Below are positions 11,274-22,420 of a stretch of 50,684 nucleotides of DNA, one piece after another. Position numbers and translations under genes: made by a program. Each line of letters opens with the position of its first letter. The stretch's first letter is position 1. Source of the DNA: Plantago elongata (lineage: Eukaryota; Streptophyta; Magnoliopsida; Lamiales; Plantaginaceae); NCBI GenBank assembly GCA_036897095.1, contig JAYMSP010000456.1, forward strand, positions 1 to 50,684, given 5' to 3'. The notes below the pieces were generated by a model. That model searched no databases. It saw nothing but the letters and a program-made list of their open reading frames with translations, and was not told where the DNA came from.

Positions 11274-11740
11274 TCATTTCACATGAGCGTTGGGATACAA
11301 ATTAGTTGCTAGGGTTCCGCCGCCTAATTTTGTTTGAGAAATAATTGCTCTCCCGCTTCTCTTCTCGGACACGGGTTCTGATGAATTGTTCTGGCCAGTT
11401 ACGTCTTCTGGAGATGTCACGATTAAGTCGGCGTACAACTTGTTAGCCTCCCCCGGTGCTTTCCGGCCCTGTACATATGGCCCTGGCACCGTATTTGGCA
11501 CTTGAAAACCCTCCCTCGAGTTTGATGTTTCCTGTCGTTAGTTGTTCATGACATGCTTCACACGACTGCTCGATTGCATCAACAATGTGTTCTCCCCTCA
11601 CCACTTTGCACGTTGTACCACTCTCATCCTGAAACCCCGACTCACCTGTTTTCAAATGTTTCGGTTTCGACCATATCCGTCTGGTGTATTGGCCACCTAA
11701 CTTGCACTTGCCCCGCGACGGCTCATTCACAAAGTTGATT
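11274..11740 (-). pseudogene. Unidentified coding-like relic in a GC-richer island
   Basis: Two overlapping minus-strand open frames (11443-11730 and 11274-11501) in sequence clearly less AT-rich than its surroundings. The predicted peptides are hydrophilic and contain a CEACHEQ string, but I recognise no domain. The position next to a LINE RNase H fragment and a copia relic suggests decayed retroelement coding sequence, possibly a LINE ORF1 or linker part. This is inference from context. Confidence 0.3.
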
Positions 11741-11764
11741 TGAGTTGCCTCTTAACTCTCTCAC

Positions 11765-12175
11765 CCAATTACGCTGCGTTCTTCTTGGTTGGATGTTTTG
11801 GCAGGCTCGTCATGATTTCCTGTTTCGTGGTCATCGTTTCGACTTCCCCTCGTTACATTCTCGCTATCAAAAGTTGTAAGGAGCTGTAGTCGATACACTC
11901 TGCGAATGATCCGACACCCATGCATGTTATCAAGTTTACTAGGACCTCTCTGCCGCTTGGTTACGTGTCTTAATACTGTTGTTTCGGCTTTGGAGAATTC
12001 TGGTTCGGCTGGTATCGGGTGTATCTTACGATAACACTCTGGGTCTTTTCTGCAAGATGATAGTGGTTATATTGGTTACACATACAATAATATAGCAGAA
12101 TTTGTTGCTTTGCGTATGGGTCTTACGTTGGCTTTACAACGAGATATTATCATTTACGTTGGCTTTGTAGGGCTT
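11765..12175 (+). mobile_element. LINE-type RNase H fragment
   Basis: Plus-strand translation around 11999-12155 gives SGSAGIGCILR, then after a break GYIGYTYNNIAEFVALRMG and LTLAL, matching the plant LINE-associated RNase H (RVT_3) pattern with the conserved N-AEF-AL-GL-LA helix. A stop after CILR breaks the frame. Upstream, FWQARHDFLFRGHRF could be flanking LINE sequence. Relic only. Confidence 0.6.
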
Positions 12176-13874
12176 GTGACAAACACTTTAAGCAGTTGCA
12201 TGAGCAATTGATAATGCCATGATGGACAACAAGTTTGTCATTCACGAAAGTGACAAATGTGTTTGCATGAATGAAGAAAAAACTGACAAATGTATTTACA
12301 TTGTCATTTTATATCTTTATGTTGATGGCATGCTTACCATTGGGAGTGATGACAAAATGGTCAAATCTACGAAGGATATGTTAAAATTCAGATTTGTTAT
12401 GAAAGACATGGGTGTAGCTGATGTAATCTGTGTGATTCATGTTATTAGAACACCAATGTGTTGATGTTGAATAAGTTTCACTATGTGGACATGATTCTTG
12501 AGAAAATCAACAAGGGTGGCGTTGAAACAGCTAGAAATTCACTGGGACCAAGTGTTCATGTTGCGAAAAACATTGTCTTTGGAGTGTCTCATGTTGAATA
12601 ATCCTCTAGGATAATTGAAATCATAATGTGTATGATGAATTGCACAAGACTTGATCTTGCATGTGTTGTAAGTAAACTGAGTCGTTACACGAAAAATCGA
12701 GGACTTAGTCATTGATGGCTATAATAAGAGTACTAAAGTACTTTAAGATTTTTTCGTGATTGTGGGTTGTAGTATACTAGATATCATGTTGTGCTAGAAT
12801 GGTATGCGGATGCAATCTCTAATTTCAAGAATGTTAAATCCACTAGTGGATACTGTCTTCAATTTTGTGCGTTCAAAAGTTTCTTGAAATTTTCTAAACA
12901 AATGATTATAATGAGATACATGATGGAAGAAAAATTTAATGCGTTGAACTCATATGTAGAGAAGTCAGGTGGCTACGCGTATATTTTTCACATTCTTCTA
13001 TATTGGCCCGAACTTGTACCAAGCAATATGTTTGCATTGTTTTAGCCAATCTGCAATTGGTAGAGCACAAAGTTATTGGTATAACAGTAAGTCATTGACA
13101 TATTTGTCAAAGGCATAAGTCCGTTAGACAACTTCTCACGACTAGTATTATCTCGACAGACTTTGTGATGTCTAAAGATAATTTAGCATATCCATTAACC
13201 AGAAGGTTATGTCATGAGATGATAGCAAAGTCTTCTGCTGGAATGGGATTGAAGACTTTGACTTGTGGTTGATGCGAAGAAAAACCCAACCTAGTTGACT
13301 AGAGATCCAAAGATCTAGGTTCAAAGGGACAACCTAATTGTATCTACGTGGAGTTAACTGTGGAGGTTTACATATGTACAGTGACGAGTAAAGAGGTTAA
13401 ATGTGTGATTTTTAATGATTCTTACTAGTAACTTTGTTACACGGAGTAAGGGATCACCTATATGTGAGTGAAGTGTGGGCCGCTTCAACAAGAATTAAAT
13501 CCCAAATTCTTGTATGCTCTTGCAGAACCATGAAAGGTGTTCATGGCCTAAACAAACACAACCATGAGAACAAATCTAAGCTAGAGAGAAATTTGTGTGG
13601 AATACATCGGCGTATACATAAACAGCAGAACAGTTCAAGGACATCATGTCTACTAGTCAGCCAGTAAAGAAGGTGTATTCTTACAAGGGAGGGTTCAAGG
13701 GTGGTTACACCTACCTATCCTATGCAGGTTTCGATCGTAGGGATATATGACATGAAGATGAAGTTTTTCTTCATGTGGGGGATTGTTGGAAATTATGAAA
13801 AAAAAGTGAATTAAATAATGCCTTGAGAGGTGTATTTACATTGAGACAATTTCTTAATTATTTATTAATTAAGA

Positions 13875-13907
<33 letters not shown>
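13875..13907. repeat. (AT)16 microsatellite
   Basis: Sixteen AT units just inside the copia 3' LTR. Likely length-variable. Confidence 0.9.
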
Positions 13908-13911
<4 letters not shown>

Positions 13912-14307
13912 CTACTCTGTAAGAGGTTCGGATTAATATATTATTTGCTCAAAATGGATATTGGGTTAATGAGGAATAAAATGCTCAAGTTAGAAGGTTG
14001 AGTGGGTTTGTCCCACATTGTTTGAGTCTCTATTTTATTATTTACTAGCTCCTACTTGGTGTTCAAGTTGTGGAGCAAGGTAAGTTGGGTGTAAATCCTG
14101 ACAAGATTTATACACGAAACTAGTGGACTAGTATGTGAGTAGGTGAGCGCGAATCTCACACACAATTGTTGGAACCGAGCCAAACTCTAATGGATTATCC
14201 CTTGTGAGCTAAGTTTTTGTTGGTTCAACTACTTCAACTTTCTAGAAGCTTTTGCTTCAAGTAGAAATTTGTAACTTATGAAAGTTGCAAATATTAAACA
14301 TGTTATT

Positions 14308-14419
14308 TGTTGCTTCATAAGTAACAAAATTACTCTTATGAAGTAGTGGAGGTAGTAGTGTCATGTTGCTCCATAAGTAACAAGATTACTCTTGTGAAGT
14401 AGTGGAGGTAGTGGACCAT
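14308..14419 (+). repeat. Two-copy 56-bp tandem duplication in the LTR
   Basis: TGTTGCTTCATAAGTAACAA followed by ATTACTCTTATGAAGTAGTG recurs 56 bp later as TGTTGCTCCATAAGTAACAA and ATTACTCTTGTGAAGTAGTG. It lies in the putative copia LTR and may be a duplicated LTR regulatory segment. Confidence 0.75.
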
Positions 14420-14760
14420 AAGTTACAAAATATTGTAATGAAGAATGAAGTTACATTCTCATTGTCCCCACGTATAAAAGGTTCTCACTTGTAATGGAAA
14501 CGAGTAGAAGAAACCCACCTTATTCTCTTCTCTTCTCTTCTCTCTGTGTGGCTTTTCTTCTCGTCTCCCCTTTCGTATAATTCGGGCTCTAGTTTTGTTC
14601 ACCAGGAACATTTAGCCAGTGCAACTAGTTGTTAAGGTTTGACCGTTGTATCCTGGGAAACAAGCGTTCAACGATACCTCAAGCGCCATAGTGAGGGGAC
14701 GTAATTGTTTTAAGGAAAATTTGCTAGCACGTGCCTCGGATTTGTATTTGGTTAAAGGGA

Positions 14761-16020
14761 TGATTCAATTACTATTTTTCCTCTATAAATTATAATTCAT
14801 TTTATGTATACTAATATCATTAATTTCTTCTTATCAGGTGCAACAGTACTCCCTGTACTCAAAATAACCTTGGAGTTTTTCCTTGATTTCCCAAACCAAG
14901 TACTTCTTGTACTCTACATCTTGATGGTGTTGGTTATAAGTTGATTGTCAGGTAAGCTTCTCTTATAACTTTTCAGCTATATTTTCAGAGAGCTTGAAAA
15001 GATTACACTACTTAATATACTTATTTTGTATATGGTAGGTTATCCTTACTGACCCAAGCAATTGGTAACCGTTCTGGAGAATGAGCTTCAACTTGTTATA
15101 GGTCCTGGACATTTAGAACTACTAGTGATTCTTCGAGCTTGTTAGTCGCAACAGTAAGCTTGGAGAGTGGTAGTATGAATGCTTGAGAGAATATTTACTT
15201 GATATGTAGATATGAGCGTAGTTCGTGTGTGTATTTCTCAACTTCTAAGTGGTGATATTTATAGATGAATTTGAGAGTCGTTTGAATAGTATCCGTTAGA
15301 CCTTCTCATAATTCAATCCATTGATATCTCGAAATAAGTACTCAAAAGTCCCTTTCTCATTTTTCAGAGAGGACTATGCATTGATCGACTTTTCAGCCGG
15401 TGTAATTAATGCACTGTACTATTTCTTGTCATGTAGTCTCAACTGACACATGAGACTTTCTGAAAGCTAGCATGCTCCTTGACTCGATGATGTCATATGT
15501 TCAGAGACATGTTATATATGTGCAATATTTACAATATACAATATGATTTTCAAATATAGTCTATCTGAGGAGATTAACCCTTAATTCTTCATCAAACTTG
15601 TACAATCTTTAGTCTTCAAATCATCGATTAAAATCCATTGCTAGGATACTTTTTCATGACCTTTTCAAAATATAAAATTATATTCAGAGACCTAATAATC
15701 CTAGTACAAATTTAACTAGAATAATATATTAAGTGATTTACTCTTTTACAATGTTCAGTTAAATTAAGACTACTAGTCACCTTTATATACTAAAAATTAA
15801 GTTATATAATAATTGATCAAAAATACTAATAAATATTCTTAACATATGCCAACTCCATATTTGACATGTATAATTCCGTTGGAGATTAGAATAACATTTC
15901 AATTATTTCTGAAATAACCATAATTCATCATAATATGTGCAACTGATGCAACTATACACCTTTGATCATGATCAAGATTGATGATACAATCAACTTTGCT
16001 TCGACAATTACACTAATTGA
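14761..16020. other. Intergenic region downstream of the ERF gene
   Basis: No coding sequence recognised. 14840-15180 is somewhat less AT-rich and may be retroelement leader remains. The part next to 16020 should hold the ERF 3' UTR. Confidence 0.35.
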
Positions 16021-16722
16021 TTAAGCAAGTCTACTTCTCTTTGATCCCATTGATAATGATGACGATGTAAGTTCGGGAGATGGCTGTCTCTTCTTAGTCA
16101 CTCTAACTGGCTCCGGTACGCTATCACACCCAATCAAGTTCGGAAAATTAACCTTAGCACGCGCGCCACGCAGTTCAAAAGCCGCACGATCATAAGCCAA
16201 TGCTGCCTCCTCGGGAGTCTCGTACGTCCCTAGCCAAGTCCTGACACCCTTCTTGGCAGGATCCCTTATCTCCGCGGCAAACTTGCCCCACGGGCGTCTC
16301 CTCACGCCTTTGTACCTCTTCCATTCAGTAGAAGGTGTGCCAGCATTAACACATGGTTTATCCATTTCTTGTTTTTCGGAGACTTCACTCTCGTCTGACA
16401 TTAACTCCTCTATCATTTGAGACATTGTTGAGTCCACCAATTGGTCTTGATTTAAAATGCCTGAGAAATTAGGTTCGGAAATTGGTGGGAATATTTCAGA
16501 ATCGTCGTTGAGCATTAGCCAAAACTGATCCATGGGAGTGAAACTTGAAGTAACTTCGGAATCAGGAGATGTCACATTAGTTTGTAAAGAAGTATCAACA
16601 AAGAAGTCGGAGTGGTCAAAGATGGAGTTTACATCGAAAAGTGATGGAGAGGATTCTTGATCATTGAAAAGGAAAGATTCAATGGCATCAAGAAAGGATG
16701 AAGAAGAACTTTGTGATTCCAT
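16021..16722 (-). CDS. AP2/ERF-domain transcription factor (ERF group IX-like)
   Basis: Single-exon nuclear transcription factor, 233 residues, expected to bind GCC-box elements and act in ethylene, jasmonate or defence responses. The AP2/ERF domain spans about residues 137-194: [18 protein letters not shown], then [19 protein letters not shown] and [12 protein letters not shown]. The A and D in FAAEIRD that mark ERF rather than DREB members are present. The N-terminal half is acidic and Ser-rich (DMDQFW-like [11 protein letters not shown] at 64-74, EELMSDESE at 105-113), which fits an activation domain. A basic KKRQ and a KRSR near the C-terminus may be nuclear signals. The ATG at 16720-16722 is the first in frame and fits the TATA position. 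A dead LINE lies about 0.4 kb upstream in opposite orientation. The ERF2/ERF13-like placement is inferred from the domain and its [14 protein letters not shown] end. Confidence 0.93.
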   Translation of the reverse strand: MESQSSSSSFLDAIESFLFNDQESSPSLFDVNSIFDHSDFFVDTSLQTNVTSPDSEVTSSFTPMDQFWLMLNDDSEIFPPISEPNFSGILNQDQLVDSTMSQMIEELMSDESEVSEKQEMDKPCVNAGTPSTEWKRYKGVRRRPWGKFAAEIRDPAKKGVRTWLGTYETPEEAALAYDRAAFELRGARAKVNFPNLIGCDSVPEPVRVTKKRQPSPELTSSSLSMGSKRSRLA

Positions 16723-16826
16723 GGATTTTGAATTGAGTTTGAGTGTATAATATTGAAAAGAAGCTGATAGGATAGAAGTGTCTATAAGTGGGAATGTGGG
16801 ATGGAAAACATTAATAGTATGGACAG

Positions 16827-16836
16827 TTTATATATA
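16827..16836 (-). promoter_or_regulatory. TATA box of the ERF gene
   Basis: TATATATAAA on the minus strand, about 105 bases upstream of the start codon, predicts transcription start near 16800 and an 80-base leader. No other clean TATA lies between it and the ATG. Confidence 0.6.
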
Positions 16837-17129
16837 CTTGGATCGAGTCTATAACATGGAAGACTTGAAGATTGAAATGATGGTTCTGTGAAAGAGCAGT
16901 TTGTTGATCTTGTAATTAATTTGTTAATAACATACTAATATTCCTAATTCATCACGTTGAAATTACTGTTCCTTCAACTATTTTATTCATGCCATGTCTT
17001 TACGTACATGCTATAATGGTGTACTAAATAATATACTGGTGGACCTGAAATTATTATCGTAAACATTAATCATCATGAAATAATGAATGAGATATAATTC
17101 TTAAGTTTCTCCGGCGCTGGAAGGAGGTA

Positions 17130-18240
17130 AATTTTAATGATCGGCGTAAAGTTTGGGTACGGGACTCCATTGCATGCATGGAGTGCCAATTATTTCGTCG
17201 TACTGACAATCGATTGGGAAAGGTTTAGAGATTGATCGTTTAACTTTGTAGAGGGTGGATTTACAAAGAGGAAGGATTTCAATTGATACATCAATTAAGA
17301 ACCTGATTTGTGAACACATGAGGTTTCGAATTTGGGACCGGGTTTTTTTCGATCAGTGTGATTGAGGAGGTGGTGGACTGGGATCCTGATGTTGATCTGT
17401 TCGAGAGTAATGAGGTAGGTTCGGGGACTGATATGTCGGAATCGGAGGAGGGGGAACGAGTCGGATAAGATACATGTAGGAGGTTGTGGTGATGAGGGAG
17501 GTAACGGTGACCCTTATGTGTGGGAAGCCTCATTTGCGCAAATTGAGGGTGGTACCGTAGGTGGCCAGCACAAAGTTATTGACGTCGAGTTTAATGCGTA
17601 TCTTTTTATTGTTCCGGGGAGGTTTCGGGGGTGCAGGAGCGGTCGGCGACTTCTGGGGCTATGGTCGATGGGCAGGAGGATGCCCGGCTGGTAGCTAATA
17701 TTGAAGGGGTGTCTCAGGCACCTGGTCTGATTCCCGGGGCAGAGTTTGGATGCTGCAATGTCTCAGACTAATTTCGAGACTCGGGCCTTCTTGGTTCTTG
17801 CAGATTCTCTAGAGGAGTACGTTAGGGGAGTCAGAAGTGGTTGGTGAAGGAAATGGAGAGCATAGTGGGGTTGTGGGTGCCCAGGCTGCTAGTGTGGTTA
17901 ACGAGGAGGTGGTGGCAGCACCTCCGGTGGCCAAGAAGCGAGGTAGGCCTCCGAAGAAGAAAGTAGTTCAACCCCAGGAGAGTCGGCCATCTCAGGAGTG
18001 TAGGTTGGAAGGGGGAATCTTTCCTACGGATAGAGAGATTGAAGCTCGAAATAGAATTATTAGAAGAACGTTGGTGGGGGAGGAGGCTCAGAATTTGTGA
18101 ACGCTGGGGTGTGACATGGGGCTGATCGGAACGGAAGATGAGCATACGGTGGTGGAGCAGTTTGAGAGTTAGGAGGTTAGGGACCGGGAGTTATTGGATG
18201 ATAGTATTCCGAAGAAAGTTGTGGAGTTGTCAAAGTTGAT
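17130..18240 (+). pseudogene. LINE ORF1 remnant with AT-hook-like motif
   Basis: Plus-strand fragments include EVVDWDPDVDLFESNEVGSG near 17370 and, at 17837-18100, a basic stretch KKRGRPPKKK of the AT-hook type. Plant LINE ORF1 proteins bind nucleic acid and often have such basic tails. Stops and frame changes show it is inactive. No zinc knuckle was seen. Confidence 0.55.
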
Positions 18241-18242
18241 TT

Positions 18243-21200
18243 AATGCGGATGCTGAGTTTTAATATTAGGGGTTTGGGGTGCAAGGTTAAGAGGAGCGCG
18301 ATTCGTGAAGTGATGAAATGTGAGAAGGTCGAGTGGTGTATTTGCAGTGATTTCAACTATTCAATGTAGAGATACCGACACTTGTGGGAGTCGACTTGAT
18401 GGATTTCAACTTTCTTCGAAGTGGGTGAGTCGTTGGCCGGGTGTGGCTTAATTTGGGTTGAAACGTTATGTGTTGGATCATGTAGCTATTCTTTTGAAGG
18501 AGGAGGTCGTGAATTGGGGTCCAAAGTCGTTTAAGTTTCTCAATGGATGGCTCTCGGAGAAATTTTTTAAAGAGATGGTGAAGGCCGAGTGGAAGGGGTT
18601 TGTGGTGACGGGTTGGAGTGGGTTTGTGCTCAAAGAAAAGCTTAAATTTATTAAGCTCAAGATTCGGGAGTGGCATAGGGCGAACATAGGAAATATTGAC
18701 CAACGGATTCGGTGTAAGGAAGAGGAGGTCAAGGTTTTCAATGTGGCTTTCGAGGAAGGGGTTTTGGATGATCAGGAGGGTGCGAAAAAGGAGGGAGTGT
18801 GGTGTGAGTTGGAGCAACTCCTTACTTTTAAGGATCGCACTCGGTTCCAACAATCCCGGAGTAGATGGCTCAAGGAGGGAGATGCAAATTCTGCGTTCTT
18901 TCACAAGGTGGTGGAACAAAAGTGGAGGTCAAGAGGGCTGAGTGGGATTTGTATTAAGGGGAGTTGGCTGGAGGGGTGGACGTGGTTAAATCGGGTGTTC
19001 GGGACTACTTTGCGCAAGTCTTTTCCATCGGACAACAGGCTCAACAGGAACCTGGCCGATTGTCTTCGGCACTGCAGAAGGGGCTGGTTGGGGCAAATTT
19101 GAACGCTACAACAAGGTCCAATTTGGAACAGCCCTTCGAGGAGGCTGAGGTTCGGTCTGCAGTATGGGAATGCGGGCTAGATCATTGTCCGGGGCCGGAT
19201 GGTTTTAGCTTTCACTTTTTCCGATGTTTTTGGGATTTGATGCGTGGGAAATGATGACTTTCTTCGCTGATATTTTTAAGTATTCGAAGTTGGTTCGGGG
19301 TATCAACTCCTCTTTCATTACTCTTATCCCGAAGGTGACGACTCCAGTGGCGATTGAGGAGTATCGCCCTATTTCCTTGATCGGCGGGGTTTATAAGATT
19401 CTAGCGAAGGTGTTGTCTAATCGGCTTACGAAAGTGCTTGATGGGGTGATCTCTCAAAATCAGTCCCCGTTTATAGGGTGTAGAAACATTTTGGATGGTG
19501 TGGTTATTGCGAATGAGATAGTGGATGAAGCAAAAAAGAAGAAGAAGAGTTTGTTTTTACTCAAGATTGATTTCGCAAAAGCATATGATTCGGTGAGGTG
19601 GGACTTCCTGATCGAGATGATGAGAGTTTTGGGTTTTGGTGAGGTGGTATTCCTGGATCCAGGAATGTGTGTCTTCGGCAAAGTCTTCGATGCTTATCAA
19701 TGGTAGCCCATCTGGTTCTTTTCGGTTGGAGAAAGGCTTGAGGCAAGGGAATCTGTTGTCTCCATTCCTTTTTCTGATTGTGGCTGAGAGGTTAAATCGG
19801 ATGATGAGTAAAGTTTGTGGATGAGGTCACTTCAAACCGTATTGTGTGGGTACGGAAGAGGTTCCGGTTTCCCACCTACAGTATGCCAATGACTCGATTC
19901 TCTTTGGGGAAGCTTGTGTGGAAACTATAATGGTGTTGAAGTGCGTGCTGCATTGTTTCGAGTGGGTGTCGGGGTTGAAGATAAATTTTCATAAGAGTTG
20001 TATTATGGGTGTAGGGGTGGAGTTGGAGCAACTTAAGGAGTGGGCGTTAATCTTAAATTGAATACAGGTCGGTTCCTTTCACCTTCTTGGGGTTGCCGGT
20101 TGGAGCTAGACATAGTGACCGATGAGTGTGGAGTAAGGTGATAGATAAATTAACAGTGTGGTTGCAAAGGTGGGAGAACAACTACCTTTCTCTTGGTGGT
20201 CGATTGGTGCTTACAAATGCAGTATTATCTTCTTTACCCATCTACTTCCTTTCGTTTTTCAAAGCCCCTTCTTCTGTTTTAAACCAATTTACTTGTCTAT
20301 AACGTAAATTTTTATAGGGTGGGGTTTTGGGTGGGGCTCTTAAATTGGCTTGGGTGAAGTGGGAGGTGATTTGTCGGACCAATGAAGAGGGGGGTTTGGG
20401 GGTTAAATATATTGAAGATTTCAATTTATTTTACTTGGAAAATGGGGTGTGGAGATTTTTGAGTGCTGGTGATGCTTTGTGGTTGAGTGTGCTAGGGTCT
20501 AAGTATGGTGATGTTTTTAGTTGTCTAGAGAAAGCGGATTGGGGGAGAGTGTGGGGTAAGGGGTGGTCGTCGTGGTGGAGGGACTTAATTAGGTGGGTGG
20601 GGAAGCAAGGGTGGATGGTGGAGGAGCTGCAGCGTCGATTGGGAAATGGTAGGTCGATAAGATTTTGGGAGGATGTGTGGGTTAGTAGTGGTGTGAGGCT
20701 TCTGAGGCATTTCCTCGTTTGTATCGGCTGGAGGCTTGTCCGTAGTGTGTAGTGAGTGAGAGGGTGTCGTTTGTTGATAATGTGGTTACGATGTGTTGGA
20801 GTTGGTGGAGGTCTTTGTTGGAGCGGGAGGAGTGTGAGGTTCCTGGTCTGTCCGAATCTATTGTTGCCTCTTGCAGGTTTTCAATTGATCCGGACTCCTG
20901 GGAGTGGCGAGCTGCCCCGGACAGCAAGTATTCTGTCCGCATGTGTTATCTCAAATTGAGGCAACATAGTTCTCTAGCTCAGGTCAATGCATTGCAGGGG
21001 ATTACTCGTGCGGTTTGGAACAAGCTGGTTCCCCTCAAGATGAACCTGTTAGTATGGAAATTGCTACTTGGTCGTCTCCCTACCTTGGACAATCTGAAAA
21101 GGCAGAAGGTGATTCACGAAGACCAACTAATTTTTTGCAAGCTCTATAATGCCGATCAGGTGGAATCCGTCTCACATGTGTTCTTCGAATGTTCCTATTC

Positions 21201-21558
21201 CGTTGTTGTGTGGAGCTCGTTGAGTGCGTGGTGGGGATCCAATCTATTATGTGGTGCGGATGCTAGGAGCTCGATCGAGGGATTCTTTCAGCTGGTTCCG
21301 GTATGTTATCGTCTGAAATGGCAAGCGTTGTGGCATTACGTGATTTGGCGGTTATGGCGTGCACGGAACGAGAAAATTTTCCAGGATGTGCTAGTAAGTC
21401 CGTCGGAATTAGCTCATCGGATTAGGTGCGCCGTATGGTGTTGGCTCAAAGGCAAGAATGTGGTGTCCAAGTCTTATAACCTCTCGGATTGGGAGTTGTG
21501 CCCAAAAGGGGTGTTGGGTCTTCGATTGGTTCCACTGGCGGACAGGATCACTACTTAG
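18243..21558 (+). pseudogene. LINE ORF2 remnant (endonuclease stub, reverse transcriptase, zf-RVT)
   Basis: Begins MRMLSFNIRGLGCKVKR (18245), the start of the AP-type endonuclease, then jumps after about 25 codons to a CSDFNYS string, so most of the endonuclease is deleted. It continues through the linker (ELEQLLTFKDRTRFQQSRSR, WLKEGDANSAFFH) and the reverse transcriptase: LIPKVTTPVAIEEYRPISLI, IDFAKAYDSVRWDFL, GLRQGNLLSPFLFLIVAE and HLQYANDSILF. The catalytic YADD is changed to YAND and GLRQGDPLSP to GLRQGNLLSP, so the enzyme would be dead even without the frameshifts near 19250, 19640, 19820 and 20060. After the thumb region comes a zf-RVT block (VWNKLVPLKMNLLVWKLL ... SVSHVFFECSYSVVVW) ending at a TAG at 21556-21558. 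Confidence 0.88.
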
Positions 21559-22034
21559 CATTGGGTCGTCTTTCTCAACCTTCAGGTCCGGGTCTTGGGG
21601 CCATTTTCATTTCGAGGATACTAGTAGTAGTTTGGGTGCCTTGACAGTAAATTACTTCTCGTTTCTTCCCTTTCTATGCTAGAGTTGTATTTAACCGTCT
21701 TTGGTGGTTTTCGTAGGGATGGTATCACTTTACATTCCAGGCTGCTGTTGGTTTCCGTATGGATGGGAGTGGCTTCATGTCTTGTGGCAGGGAGCTGGGA
21801 GCGATTCCAGGTATTTTTTGGAGTTGGTTATAGCCTCTCTTGTTTTTTCTTTTTTTTTGGTTCTTTAGGGAAAGTCTGCTTTGTTTCTTTAGCGTGATGT
21901 GCATATCTTGATTCTTTTTGTACAGTGTTCACTTTGCCAAGTCGTTTGAATATTTATGGTATTCCATTCTTGGTTCATCAATAAAAATTTTACCTCTTCA
22001 AATAAACTTTTTTACTTAGGCTCCGATCTCTTCA

Positions 22035-22420
22035 ACTGAAATTTACTAAACTGAATGGTTGAATTGAACTGAATTAAATTGAACTGAAATAAAGTATAAA
22101 TTATAACTAAGTAGAGTTGAACTGAACTAAAATAAGATATAAATTATAATTAAGTAGAGTTGAACTGAACTTAAATGAAGTTATTTTAAGTTGAATAGAA
22201 CATAGATTTATAAAGTTTAATCGCCATGCAAAAAAATGAAAATGAAATGCTTTAAGACTTTGTTGGTCAACTAAACTTAAGTATAGTATAAATATAATTA
22301 AATAGAGTTAAAATGAGTTCAACTGAATGAAATTAAATTAAACTGAATAAAATTAAACTGAATTAAATTATAATATAATTATTGTTAATTAGAGTTAAAT
22401 GCAGTGGAACTCAAAGTAAT
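22035..22420 (+). repeat. AT-rich degenerate tandem repeat (TTGAACTGAA type)
   Basis: About 2.5 units of roughly 39-43 bp (TTGAACTGAA ... TATAAATTATAA ... AAGTAGAG) from 22079, followed by looser copies to about 22400. Similar TGAACTGAA phrases recur in other spacers. Confidence 0.6.

Larger units (their letters stand above)
12190..14760 (+). mobile_element. Ty1/copia retrotransposon relic with 3' LTR
   Basis: Contains, in order: the end of reverse transcriptase (MMDNKFVIHESDKCVC, then YLYVDGMLTIGSDDKM with YVDD changed to YVDG, and KFRFVMKDMGVADV) at 12219-12464; the connection region (SRIIE, MNCTRLDLACVVSKLSRYT) to about 12700; RNase H remains (LEWYADAISNFKNVKSTSGY, then MEEKFNAL) at 12790-13045; and the decayed tail to about 13270. 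A polypurine tract (TGTGGGGGA, 13775-13783) comes before a probable 3' LTR beginning TGTTGGAAATT at 13784. Many frameshifts and stops make it dead. The 5' part of the element is absent and the junction with the LINE fragment is near 12180. The LTR end is not resolved; 14760 is an estimate. Confidence 0.8.
17110..22000 (+). mobile_element. L1-type LINE retrotransposon, degenerate
   Basis: A 4.9-kb GC-richer block in AT-rich surroundings holding ORF1 remains (about 17130-18240) and ORF2 remains (18243-21558), then a 3' tail ending near TTCATCAATAAAAATTTTAC (21976). Both ORFs have many stops and frameshifts, so it cannot move by itself. It starts roughly 0.4 kb upstream of the minus-strand ERF gene. 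Exact ends and target-site duplication are not resolved. Confidence 0.88.

Noticed and set aside
13434..13667. 77-codon ORF near the copia 3' end
   Set aside because: Lies in the non-coding stretch between RNase H and the LTR and shows no domain.
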